Part shown: positions 1 to 22,700 of the stretch, one piece after another | How positions within the stretch are numbered: position 1 is the stretch's first letter | How the letters are laid out: the number at the start of each line of letters is the position of its first letter | NCBI RefSeq assembly: GCF_023343835.1 | Contig: NC_064433.1 | Location: 30,535,214-30,599,213 of the forward strand | Source: Lagopus muta | Lineage: Eukaryota; Chordata; Aves; Galliformes; Phasianidae | Direction of reading: 5' to 3' | DNA length: 64,000 nucleotides | The notes under the pieces: generated by a model | What the model saw: only the letters and a program-made list of their open reading frames with translations | What the model was told of the DNA's origin: nothing | Database searches by the model: none | Program-made: the position numbers and the translations under genes

Positions 1-2943
1 GAATAATGCCTCTAGTTCTATCTCTGGACTATTACACTATGTAATAACTGACTGTCCAAAGAGAGGGACAGCAGCCATGTCCTCACTGCTGGTGGCACAG
101 AAAGAAGCAGCCTGAGACACACCAACAGCTCTGCTCAGTTGGAGAACAGCAGACCTGAGAGGAAAAAAAACCCAAACATCCATGGAAGCACTTTAAATTC
201 CATGTGTTTGATTTTTCACTGTATTTACAAAGTGAAGAAAGCAATCAAAATATTTAGAAATATTGTTATGCCTTTTGCTAAACTGGACAGTTTTCAGAAG
301 GATTTTTGCTATTTGGAAGCTTCTGGATGGCAGAGATGGGATGTGGTTCTTTCCCACACTTGGCCATACACAAGTGAGAAGGAAAATACTTCAGAGGTTT
401 CTTTCTGGTCAGTTTGCTGCTGGAAAATGTGGAAGAGAGGAAGAGTGATTCTGCTTGCCAAACTCGGGGGGATGGGGGGAAGAGGATGAATGGAGATCCT
501 AGCAGTTAGCCACACTCAGACAGAATAACCGTCATAAGGCTTCTCCACTGGGACTCACAGATAAGCCGTATGTTGATCCAAGATATGGATTGTTTAAACG
601 GGTTGAGAAATTTAACCACAAGATGGAAACTGGCTCTGTTAAGTGCAGGAATAGTGAAATGCTGTGTTTCGCCTCCCATAATGGCTGGAAATCTGTGGCA
701 GCAAAGGATAACATTTGTTTTACATTAAAGGACAGACTGGGTTTTGAAGCACAGCTCACAGCCCTCTGTTGCCCAGCTGGTGGCATGGGCTGTGCTCCTC
801 ATGCTGTGCCAGGAGGGCTCACGGCAGGTTTTGGTCTGCCTCCTGGGAAAGGAGAGGCTGCTGCATTTCTGTTCTGTCCTGAGTCTGGGGGTGGCAGTTG
901 GCTGCTTGAAGGTCTGACGGAGCCAGGTGTATGTGGTACACCATACCCAAGGTGAAAGCTCTCAGAAGGGTCAGAGTGAGCAGAGGGAGCTCAGACTGCA
1001 AAATGCGCAGCGTCGGGAAACCCGGACCTTTCTGGGACAGTTTAAGTTTGGGAATCAATACTTGCTCATCCAGTTTGCTCTAAGAGGGACCTGTGGGCCT
1101 TGCTTTCTCATCTGATGTCTCGTTGTCTTTCCAGGTGCCTCCAAGTAGATAGGAGAAGGCCTTATGCCCTCTCTCCCCTGAGCACATACACTGGTCTGTG
1201 GCCACCATCATTCTTTCTCACTTGTATTCTCTCCCAAGAGCATTTACCCTGCTTATCACCGCTCTGTCCCATGCCCAGCTCCTCGGAGGGGACTGGGCCT
1301 CCAGGTGATGTTGTGAGACCAGGCCTCTTCTCTGCTGCAGGGACTGCTGGAGCTGCAGCATGTAGCTGCACTGCCTGCACAGTGTGCCAAACGAGGTGAC
1401 CCTGTGAAACACGCAAGGGCAGTAACGCCTGGTCCCCAAATGGCCTTTACCTTAACATGAAGCAGAATCCTGTCTGACCACAATCACCCCAGCCCTCTGA
1501 TGCCTGAGCATTTGGGGATACCCACAGCACTTTGCTTGTCTCTGCTCCGCTGTTCTGCTGCAGCCTGAGCTGTTTGCAGAGGGTATATAAGAAACATGAG
1601 GACCACAGGAAGGTTGTTATCTACGCTATGCTTTCATCCCACGACCCATAGTGAATTTTTATGTTTTGTTAGTGCCTATCCGACACACAATACCTATTAG
1701 TTTATGTTTTGCAAGTGGAAAATCTAACTTTTTAAATATATGTAAGTAATAACTAAAATAGAAATCCCACTTATTTAAGTAACATATTCAAGCATAGTTA
1801 CTGATGGCACCTAGTACAGCGATCAGCTGACATTTCTCTTTTTGGACCATATTTCTGTTCTTTTAAACTTTACCTAACTTCAGCTATTTGTCCTGACAGT
1901 TCCAATACGACATTTCAAGACACGACTGCTGTTTGCAAGTGGCTAGCTTGATGCTTAGGGTTCTTGTTTCAAGAGTGATGATCACTGAACACCCTTATCT
2001 TACTGAACACCCTTATATGCATTCGGGATATTAAATTGTGGGCTCAGGTGCATGGCTGCTTCACAGTGTTGTCCCCACAAGTGTAGCCTAATTAACACCT
2101 TCTCACAGCCCTGAAACACTGAGAAAACAAATAACTACTTACATTTTTACAAAGCTGACTTGAAAATAAGAACTGGAAAGAAATGAGGATGTTTGTCACT
2201 CATCAGAATGGGCTTTGGTCACTGAGAAACACATAAATGCTGTGAATGCACATCCGACATGATAAAAAATAACAGGTAGCTACTTGGTGGGGGGTTCTGG
2301 CAAAAAACTCTAAGTGACCTTGTAGTTAAAGCAACCTTAATTGAGCAATTTCCTAATTTCAGGGTGCTTACCTAGACATCTTTAATAGTCCTTTCATACA
2401 GTGCTTTGTTATACACACAGCACACTACATTACACCTTTGGCATCCTTCTTTCAAGCCCAATTCTGGTCTGGAAATAGGGAGATTCATGTGAATTGATAA
2501 AAATTTCCAGGCAACAAAGAACTGATGTATCACACTTCTGTTTTGGCCATTGGATATAATTCAATATAAACAGAAGCCCCAGTTTTGGAAAATTTTAGAG
2601 AATCATAGTAACTATCCAGGAGATTTAGCTGCAGAAAAATAGCAGCCATTCATTTATTCACACTTAAATGACTCCCAGTAGAGCGTCTGTGGCTATTGCT
2701 GCCCGTAATGCAAAAAGTGACAGACTTCTGGATGAACTTAATCCCCTTTTCTTTGATGTTCAGACTTGTTCTGGATACTTCAGGAGTTTCATCAATTGTA
2801 GACTTCAGTGTATGCAATTCCAACCCTTTCCCCCCCACGTAGAAAGTGTTCACAGACCTGTAAATCATGCTTGAAATTTAAGATGCAATATCCTCTCTAT
2901 AGAAAATCCTTCAAACATCTCCCCCCAGAACCACAACAACATT
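1..2943. other. Intergenic sequence downstream of SLC38A2
   Basis: No gene recognised. The first 1.5 kb is moderately GC-rich and the rest AT-rich. Open frames reach 121 codons but none resembles a known protein. A 15-bp direct repeat (actgaacacccttat) occurs near 1,984-2,018. A TATA-like tatataag lies at 1,584-1,591 with no supporting gene. Confidence 0.6.
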
Positions 2944-2964
2944 GCTTAGCATTATCTGTTTATT
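2921..2964 (-). terminator. SLC38A2 distal poly(A) signal and downstream element
   Basis: On the minus strand AATAAA (2,959-2,964) is followed about 20 nt later by a GU/G-rich run (gttgttgtggttctgggggg, 2,921-2,940), the standard cleavage arrangement. Predicted cleavage is near 2,941-2,946. A further AATAAA at 2,653-2,658 has no GU-rich sequence after it and is less likely. Confidence 0.7.
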
Positions 2965-5900
2965 TAAGTTCAGTTAAAACAAACATACAATGTTTCATTG
3001 AAACTGTGTTGCACTCTGCCAACAGCTGTAGCTCCTCTGCTGGCCTCTAACAATACAGTGACTACTTACATATGTACAGGGATGTACTGTAGGATGCCTG
3101 AATCTGATGGCCTAACACGTCTGTTAGAGCCTAAGAGTTGTTAAATTGCAGCATTCAGGAAATCATAAACATCCATGGTAAATTTCAGAAGCAAAACATA
3201 CACAAACCTGAACTATGCTTTTTATGGACCCAAGTGACATTTGTGTTTATTGCAACATATACATTTGTAATAAATACAATCTCGGCGTTTGCTTACACCC
3301 TTTGGTGTAACACACTACTTCCGTTTTGGTAAGCATTACATTTTGTTGTGGAAGGACCTTTCCTTTGACAGTTGTTATACAGATGTACAACATGAGCAAC
3401 TCATTGAAATGATGTAATTTTCAGTAATGAGAGAGAAATATATACATAAATCCCAAACCCCGAACCTACACTATATACATTATACTTACAGTATATACAC
3501 ACATACAATTTTATGTACATATAATATCATAAATATTGAAAAATAGGTTTAGGCTTAATGGATTAATGTTTTATAAATAACATATTACACTTATGACTGA
3601 AATATCATGGAAGACAGTAATGTCTAACTGAGGTGACAGAACAGTGGTTTAATACTGAAGCTGCTCTTTCAGGTCATTTGTTATGTAGGCAACTTTAGAC
3701 AGACAGGCTTCCAAAAATAAACATGACTAAAAACAACAACTAACCAAAAACATACATTTGAAACCAACCCAGCCAAGTGGAACTCAACTGTTGCAGGTGA
3801 AGAGCCAGCCATCAGGTAATACAATGCTTAACACAAAATCCAGAAATTGCTACATTAAAAGAGTTAGATGACATACACGGTAACAGCATTATGAGGTGCC
3901 ATCACAAAAATCTTTCTCCTCTCCAGGTGCAGAGAGGGACTGCGTAGTAACCTCTAATTTTGTTCTCTCCTATCGTTCTGAGAGAAAGAAGATTATTATT
4001 TTTTTATAAAGCTGGCAAGGGAAGTGCTTCTTCCCTTATGTGCTACAAATTGCTCAAAGGTAGACATTTTAATCCTCTTCAGTTGTTCTGTGTTTGCAGA
4101 GGAAGAAGAAGAGCTGCCGAAGTAGAGGCACGCGCTCAGCACTGCTGTGTATCAGGTACCAAGGGGTAGATACCATGGATGTAAAGTACCTGAGGCAGAG
4201 AAGTACCTAAGGAGCTTTAGTCAGTGCTGACTTCAGGATCGTTCATCGCCAGTTGAGTACCACCAAACGAATGATACAAACACCACAAAAGAAATCTAAC
4301 TTCTCATTACAGTTTACATTACAGACGTAGCAACCAGCACTTATAGCCATGCAGAAGTATCAGTACAAAATACCTGCAATTTTTTTTTGTGGATTTTAAA
4401 TGGCTGGGCAGAGCTTGATGTTATCTGCCAAACAATGGCTGTAATTTAGATTTGTTCCTGACCGATTCTACAAGAGCAAAAAAAGTCTCAGGCACTGTTT
4501 AATCAATAGATTACAGGGCCCTACTTGTTCCCTCTGAGAAATGCTGAGTGGAACATCGTAAATCAGACTTTTAAAACATGGTGTTAGATGAAGAAAACTG
4601 ACCACATTGCCATGATTATTTCATTAATAATCCCTATCGAGGCTTTTGTACCTAATATTGTGTTTGAGAACCTCTTGTAAGCCAAGTACGCTGTTACATA
4701 AGTGTTATTTCTCTTCACCCTGGGATAAGAATGAAAGAGTAAACATGCACTAGAAACAAAACAGCTATCACAACCATACAGCATCTGTTTCATCAGCTAG
4801 CTAGGGTTCATTAAAAACTTACCTATTTCTGAAGCAAACAAGTATGAGATGACTATTCAGTCTATGAGGTTATCTGTAATACTACGATACACTATAAATT
4901 GGAAGAGGAATCCCATTGTGTGTGTGAAGAGAGTTTGTACCAAGCATGAAACACTGGCGCAGTTATTTTGTGGATTTGACTCAGAAACAGAATAGTCAAG
5001 TAATTAAAAATCCAATAATGGATGAGTACTTTGAGAAATACTGTACAGCTTTTGAATATTATACAACCAGTAAACTACATTAGGACCTTTTTCTTTCCCT
5101 ACTGAGTGTTTCAAGACAGGACAGAAAAAAAAACAACCAACAAACATTTCTACAACTGACAGTGGACCTTATTGATGAACAGAACTCCATGAAGGAGTCT
5201 TATATTAATGGCATAATTATATGCTCCATTGCCATTAAGTTTTTATCTACAACAGAAAAAACAAACAAAAAAAAAGAACAAAAAAAAGCAAAAAACCCCA
5301 AACCCTGTTTTACCCAATTGCACTATTGAGTACTTCAAGAATGGAAATGTCAATACCATCACTTTGAATTCCACATTAACTACATTTCTCAAGTGGACCC
5401 ATTCTAAGGGGTACATACTTTTTAAAGCTTGACAATTTGGGTTTCCACATTTTTTTCTTTTTTTTTTTTGAAACAAAGGTAAACTGTAGTTAAAATTTCA
5501 GTATAGTAAAAATTAATTTTTAAGGGAAACATTTGCAATTTGAAGATTTTATTTGAATTGGTTCATCTTCTGTTTTGGTCATCAGAAGTATTTTTAACAT
5601 AAAATTTCTTCTAGTTAGGCCTCTAAAGAGAGGCAAACTAGATTCAATCTAGGACACCGATTACTTATTTTTATGCGCATCTTTCTGTTTAGAAAAAAAG
5701 TTTCTTAAAGTCAAAATAGTGCTTTTGAGGTCCATAAGAATTTTTGGTACAAAAAATAATAGTGTTGTTCTCTCTCTCTCATTGGTTATTTAAACGCTTT
5801 GCTGTAAATTAAGAGTCATTTCTCACATCAAATGGTTCCATTAGGCACATTCAAGTAAAATAACAAAATATCCAAGTAACAATGATGAAAGCCAAACATG

Positions 5901-6174
5901 GCTTGATAAAAGTCTACACAGAGTTCTATCCATTCTCTGGAATGGAATAAAGTTGTCACTTCCTTCAGCCAGACACTCACATGGTTTGATGTTAATATCC
6001 ATTTCCATCATGCAGAATAGTTCCTTAAAGCCAGAGTTCAGGTATTCTACAATCAGAAGAACCATCAACAAAGAATCTGTATTTTAAAGGAAGGAAGCTG
6101 AATAGCTCATTTTCGTTCTCAGTAGGTATCTGAGTGAACACTGGCATTTGAAGTGGAGTATTACACCAGGACAG
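2944..6174 (-). other. SLC38A2: SLC38A2 3' UTR (about 3.2 kb)
   Basis: AT-rich, unspliced sequence downstream of the stop codon with no competing gene. Its inferred length is similar to the long 3' UTR of mammalian SLC38A2. The 3' end is set by the AATAAA at 2,959-2,964 followed by a GU-rich element. Several other AATAAA hexamers (for example 3,246-3,251 and near 5,546) could give shorter isoforms. The start is certain; the end is inferred. Confidence 0.75.
3071..3519 (-). promoter_or_regulatory. Cluster of Pumilio-type (UGUANAUA) motifs in the SLC38A2 3' UTR
   Basis: On the transcript strand, UGUANAUA matches occur at 3,071-3,078, 3,439-3,446, 3,472-3,479, 3,492-3,499 and 3,512-3,519, with a sixth outlier at 5,244-5,251. 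PUF proteins PUM1/PUM2 bind this 8-mer and usually promote mRNA decay. The stretch is TA-rich, so chance is not excluded; binding is inference. Confidence 0.5.
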
Positions 6175-17333
<11,159 letters not shown>

Positions 17334-17394
17334 GGCGCAGGGGCCGCTCTTTTGTCCTTGGCGGCGGGGCGGCCGCGCCTGCGGAGGTGGGAGG

Positions 17395-17402
17395 CGACGT
17401 CA
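17395..17402 (-). promoter_or_regulatory. CRE-like site TGACGTCG in intron 1
   Basis: The sense strand reads TGACGTCG, one base from the palindromic CRE TGACGTCA, within 24 nt of the exon 2 acceptor. It could bind CREB/ATF proteins. Short sites of this kind occur by chance in CpG islands. Confidence 0.35.
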
Positions 17403-17427
17403 GTGCCGCAGCGGGCAAGGCGGCCGT

Positions 17428-17433
17428 CACGTG
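17428..17433. promoter_or_regulatory. E-box CACGTG in intron 1 (gtCACGTGgc)
   Basis: Palindromic CACGTG in the context GTCACGTGGC, eight of ten bases of the CLEAR element GTCACGTGAC bound by TFEB/MITF-type bHLH-ZIP factors. Two more CACGTG palindromes lie at 18,492-18,497 and 18,640-18,645, upstream of the inferred SLC38A2 start. Confidence 0.35.
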
Positions 17434-17651
17434 GCCGGCGCGCGCGCGCCCGCCCGCCCGCCGCCGAGTGGAAAAGTACCAGGAGCGGGCGGGGGGCGCG
17501 CGGGGCGCGGGCACACAAAGGTGGCGGCCGCGGGGCCGGGGAGCCGCCGAGCCGCGGTACGAGCCGCACCGAGCCGCGGGGACGGGCTGCGCCCCGCCTT
17601 TGAGGAGGCAACCCCCGGAGGAAGTTCTCCCCACGGCAGCCGCGCGGGGAC

Positions 17652-17660
17652 TGATGCAAC
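17652..17660 (-). promoter_or_regulatory. Candidate amino-acid response element (C/EBP-ATF composite site) in intron 1
   Basis: The plus strand reads TGATGCAAC; the sense (minus) strand reads GTTGCATCA. TGATGCAA is the exact core of C/EBP-ATF composite elements bound by ATF4. Mammalian SLC38A2 is known to be induced by amino-acid starvation through such an element (TGATGCAAT) in intron 1, the same location as here. Functional assignment is by homology of position and core. Confidence 0.75.
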
Positions 17661-17925
17661 ACCGCGGCTCGATGTCACGGCGGCCGCAGCCCCGTGTTTA
17701 CCTCCCGCACCCTCCCACCCCCCCCCACACACCCCAACGCCGCATTTTTTAAGAGAAAAACGCAGAGCGGGCACGGGACCGCGCCGCAGTACAGCAGCGC
17801 ACGCCCGCTCCTTGGTTCCAACTGCTATCCTTCCTGGGATGCGGCAGTGTCCCCACGCGCCCCGCCTGGGCATCCCCGCGCGGGGCTCCGCACACAGCAC
17901 GGCTCCGCGCCCCGCAGCCCCTCAC

Positions 17926-18050
17926 CTCCTCCTAGGGCTGTGTGGCGGGTCTGTCCCGGAGTCCCGGCGAGACGGAGCGCTCCGCTCTGTGCTGTGCTTC
18001 TCGCAAGGATTAAAAAAATAAAATAAATCCTCAGCTACAGAGCGTCAGCG
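17926..18050 (-). other. SLC38A2: SLC38A2 exon 1 (5' UTR, inferred)
   Basis: Non-coding first exon inferred from a good donor on the minus strand (GAGGAG|GTGAGG; last exon base 17,926) that pairs with the exon 2 acceptor at 17,378. Mammalian SLC38A2 also has its ATG in exon 2. The upstream end is only approximate: the sense strand shows a T-rich stretch (about 18,005-18,030) and no clear TATA box, as expected for a CpG-island promoter with dispersed starts. No ATG occurs in the exon. Confidence 0.5.
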
Positions 18051-19218
18051 GAACGAGAGGCGAAGAGGACCCGAAATAAATAAAGGCGGGGTACACAGTC
18101 ACTGGGAAAAGCCGTCGGCGCGGAGGGAACACAGGGGCAGCGTTCTCGTAGCGGAGAGGCGCACGGTGCCGGCTGCGGCGTCGCTCCCGGTCTGACGGCC
18201 CCTCGGGGCGCCGCCGCTCTTCAGGCAGGAATGCAGCGCGTCATCGCGAGGGGCGCGGCGCGCACTCGCCCGCCCTCCCGTCGACGCCGCCGTCCCCTCC
18301 CGCTTTGCCCGACTGACCCCCTTCCGCCGCATGGGCTGCGGGCGGGGCGCGGCGCCGGGAGCCCCGAGAGAGGAGGGGGCTCCGTCCCCCGCCCCGCGCT
18401 TGGCCGGGGGGGAGGGGGGGGATACGAGCCGGAGCCCGCCCACCCATCGCACCTCTAGCCCTTCCGCGGTGTTGTGAGCGGGGGTTGCGTGCACGTGCGT
18501 GAGCCCGGACCCGAGGCTGGCACCGGGAGTCTCCTTAGGGAGACGAGAGGGAATAGCGGCCTCCTACTGGCGATGGAGAGTGGGGTGATAGGGAAATACG
18601 CCTTCTCCCCCGCGGGGCAGCTGCTTCGGGGACGGCGGGCACGTGGCGCTCCGCTCCGCTCCCTCACGCACTGTGGGCCTTGGCCGTCAGGCGGTTCTCG
18701 GGCCGCGGGCGGGACGGCCCCTTGTCCTCTCTTGTAAGGGCCGGGGTCTCGTTGGCGGTCGTGCTGCCCACGTTCGAGCATCTCTGCCGCCTACGTCGTG
18801 TCAGCCCCGCTCGGTGCTTCTCCCCCAGTCTAGGGCACGGCGGGCAGCGAGGCTCCCCTCGAGCGGAGCTTCACTCCTCCACACAGCCCCACCGGGCTCC
18901 ATCGCTTTGGACCCCACCGGGGCTCCCGCGTTCTGCCAGGCTGGGGCACGGCCGAGCCACCCGACAGCGCGTCGCCCCGCTGACCGAGCGCCGGGCCCGC
19001 CGTGGCGGCGCGAAGCGAGGCGGCACGACCGTTAGAAGTACAGAACGTTCCAGAGCGCCTCGGCCCGGAGAACGGGGTAGGGGGAGACGCGGCGGCGAGG
19101 GGCGGAGCGGGGCCGAGCACGCGCAGGAGGAGCGAGGCTGAAAATTTTCCATCCCGCAGTTCTTCCCCCTCCCCATCCGGGCGTGACATCACCCCACCGC
19201 AAACGCTCACCCCCTCCT

Positions 19219-19232
19219 CCCCCCCCCCCCCC
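19219..19232 (+). repeat. Poly-C run (C14)
   Basis: Fourteen consecutive C bases in a larger pyrimidine-rich tract within the CpG island (about 19,207-19,255). The complementary strand is G-rich with quadruplex potential. Confidence 0.9.
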
Positions 19233-19345
19233 GTTTTCCCTCCCCCTTCCCCCCAGGGGAGGCGGGCGGCAGCTCTGCTGTGCGGCGCCCCTCCTGCGGA
19301 AGCGCGGTGCCGCTGCAGCGCGTCCGCCGCTACCCTGGGCGAGGG

Positions 19346-19376
19346 GCGCTTTGCGGGGGGGCGCTTTGCGGGGGGG
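19346..19376 (+). repeat. Tandem duplication of a 15-16 bp G-rich unit
   Basis: The unit gcgctttgcgggggg occurs twice head to tail. It places two runs of six to seven G in 25 bp within the CpG island. Confidence 0.85.
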
Positions 19377-19799
19377 AGCTGCTCCCGGCGCTGCCTCGGG
19401 AGGCGCCCGTGAGGCTGAACTCGCCCCCGCCTTCACTCCTGTCCGCCCCGGTGCCTCGGGGTCGGGTTTCCGCAGCTCCCGAGATGCGCGTGGCAGTGCG
19501 GCGACGCGCCCGGAGCAGCTGTGGCTCCCGCGGCTCCGACTGCGTTCCGGCGGTGCGCTGTGAGCGGGGCTGCTGTGGCTTGCGCCCCTGTGAATCGATA
19601 ATGGGAATTTGGCAGTGCCGTTCTGCAGGGCCGAGCTGTTGTGCAGAACTGCACCGCAGAGTTCAGGCTGACCCGTTTGTTGCCGTTTCTGCTGGTTCCT
19701 CCGGACATCCCGTGTGTTGTGGGCAAGGTAACTTGGAGGTACCGATGGCAGCGTCCTGAAGGATGGCTTGGTGTGAATCTGATAAGCACGGGGAGCTCT

Positions 19800-22700
19800 T
19801 CACAGATGTGAAGCAGTTGCTGTGAGCAGCACAGCTGTACCGTTGGTTGTTTTTTCTTCAAGCCAAATCCTAATTTTATATCTTGATAGATGAGTGTTGG
19901 ATTTTTTTTTTTCCAGAACTGTCCTCATATGAAACCAAAACAACATGATGAGATTTCTTTCCTCATTTATGAGGATAAAAACTGTCACAATGCACTTAGA
20001 AAAATGGCACTTTCTGAACATAATGGCCCCATTATTGGGAGGGTCAGTGTGTGGCACACGGAGTGCTCCTCGCACTGCTGTGTGATAGCGAGTCTGTAAC
20101 ATCTTTACCCATTTGGGGCTATTAGCTAACTGAAATGCTCCACTTTTTCAAGCGGTTTTAAGTTATGCCTCGTTGATTGAATTATAATTTTCCTGACTGT
20201 AATTACCAAGAATGTACTTGGCAAAACGTACATACAATGTGTTTCATCCAATTTTGAAACACATTTTGCAATCAGAATAATAAAAGTTAATATTCATCAG
20301 TTCCTCCCACCATAGTTTAAGCAATTCGTTTGTTTTCATTGGGACGTTGCTTTTCTTGCTCCCCTCACCAATGTTATTCTTCCCTTTCAGCCCCTTTGCC
20401 TTTTATCTGTCCATATTCCCTTGTCTCTGTACCTTCCTTTTCTCCTGCTTCTTAAGTTTTTTGTTCTTTTGTCTGTATCCACTTATTACAGACTCCCTTA
20501 CAAACTTTGAGCCCTTAAGATAGCTAAGAAGGAACTCTTTGCACAACACATTTCTGTATTTACTTGGGTGCAGAATTATGGTTTGTTGGACTCCCCCCAC
20601 TCTCATAATCATTTTGGGGTGAGTCTTTGCACTTTCAAAACAAAGCAAAACCAGATCAACAAAAACAAGATACAGAATTGCAAGGGTGTTGTAAGAGAAG
20701 CTGTGATTTGTGATTGTTAGGTGCTGAAGAAACTGGGTTAGCTTCAGTTATGTAGGTAGAAATGGAGATTCCCGTATGTTACTCAGGAGTGCCATGGGTT
20801 CTTTTGCAGCTGGAGAAGTGCATGCAGTGCACTTCCTTATTTCAGTTTGCAGCTGTGTCTCCCCTGTAAGTTCACCTCGTGCTCTAATGCACCCTAATTT
20901 CTTAGCCTGTGAAAGTTTTTTTCTTTTTTTTTAAGTTGGGTTGTTTGTTTTTACGTGTAGAAAAAGAAGTAGCTGGCAAATGTGAATTTTCTTTGGTCAT
21001 GTTCTGGCCTTTTTAGCATGGGAGGTTCTTGTTTTGTACTGTTTCTTCCTACATATATAAACAAACCTTGCAGAGTACTTCAAACTACCTGTAGCACATG
21101 CCAGTGGAGTAATTTATGTTTATGGTATGCATCAAAATGTTATATGTATGGTAATGTAAAAGTCAAACCCATCCACGTGGTTTTTAGGTGATACTTCCTA
21201 CACTGCCCAAAGGATATTAAATAAAATATGTAATATATCAAAGCGATTTGCACTTGCAGCTACATAGTGTTCATTTTGCCTCCGTCTCCTGTGAATAACA
21301 CATTTCTTATGCCGTGTTCTGTGTCTGGTGAAATCCTGGAGGCTGCAGAAGGATCACAGTGTGGACAGTGGCAGAGGCCTGAGTGCTAGATTGTGCCCTG
21401 ATATGGCACTGCACCGTGGCCTCCCCACAGGCACGGTCATCACAAGGAAGCTGGAGGTGTGAGCAAGAGGGAAGAGCACAGGATTCGCAGTTTTGCTGTG
21501 TAGACTCAGTGGTCCACAAAGATGCAGGTGGGGCTGAAGATTCCAGTTTCCTGTCAACCAGTTTGGTTCATTCTTACCTCACACTGACTGCCTGTGGCAT
21601 GCAATTAATGAAATTATAGGTTCTGATTATATGCTTTCTCAAACAAAACTTCCACTGAAGCCAAGAGGAATTACTAGTGTGTAAGGAATGCAGTATTGCA
21701 TATCTTGCCTCTTGGGCTTTGTGATGGTGAGTTGGAGCTACATATTAAACTTGGTTTAAGCCCTAATTTTTTTCACTCTGTATTTATCCTAGCCTAGTTT
21801 CAGTTTTGCAATATGAAAACAACAAAAACAGTACGTTAAGAACATAAACAGCAGCTTTTTTTTTTAATTTAAAGTACATTTAGTATAATTATGGCTTGGA
21901 TTTAAACAAAAAATAGGGAGAGATTCTGAATCTGAGTTTTAAAGCCATCTGATTATGCTTCTACACTGCAGTAAATTCCAAACAGTGGGTGCTCTATATG
22001 ATGATGTGTACTGCTACTCATCCATAAGAAATTGTCAGCCTTAAATGGACATTGCCAACTGCTACAAAAACAATTTTTACTTTATGTTTTTAGCTCTGTA
22101 ACATTTTTAGGGGGGTTAAAAATAGCCTTTCTTCATCAATCCTGACTCATCTTTTCCACTCAGCAAACACTGATTTTTTTTTTTCCTGCGTAAAATTAAC
22201 ATGAATTTTGAAATGTATCTTCTTTTCCTCTCTCCCTCTCTTTTCAGTATGAATCTTGAAATATTTTGGGAATGGTATTTGCTAATTAACTGAAACTATC
22301 ATTTTCTATAAGCCATCCCACATATTTTTGTTTAGACCCTTATGGGAATAAAAGCTACTATTTTTGTTCTTCTGCTGTTTGCTGGTGGCAGAGAGTATGA
22401 CTTGAAGACATACATTTAGATTCCCAGAGATGTTTTCACCATAATTACAGCAGTCTGTACATCAGTCTCACTTACTGTGTCAGCAGATCTTTGAGCATGT
22501 TATCAACTAAATAATGCTTCAGATCTTGGAAAAGTCACTTGCATTTTTGCGGATCCTTTAAAAATAGTGTAAGTTCAAGAAATTTTACAGAGTTCTCCAG
22601 GCAAGGCCTTATGCAAGAGCTGTGTTCAGCAGGGAAGAAAACCACATTAGCTGTGCTTCACTCATTAATGGAAGTGTGAATGTACTGATGGGTCACAAAA

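Noticed and set aside
139..489. 116-codon plus-strand open frame at the window start
   Set aside because: No family resemblance and no splice or promoter support; overlapping frames on the opposite strand are equally open.
1584..1591. TATA-like tatataag
   Set aside because: No gene, CpG island or supported exon nearby; such 8-mers are expected by chance in AT-rich DNA.
2653..2658. Minus-strand AATAAA as the SLC38A2 3' end
   Set aside because: The hexamer at 2,959-2,964 comes first and has a strong GU-rich downstream element; this one has none.
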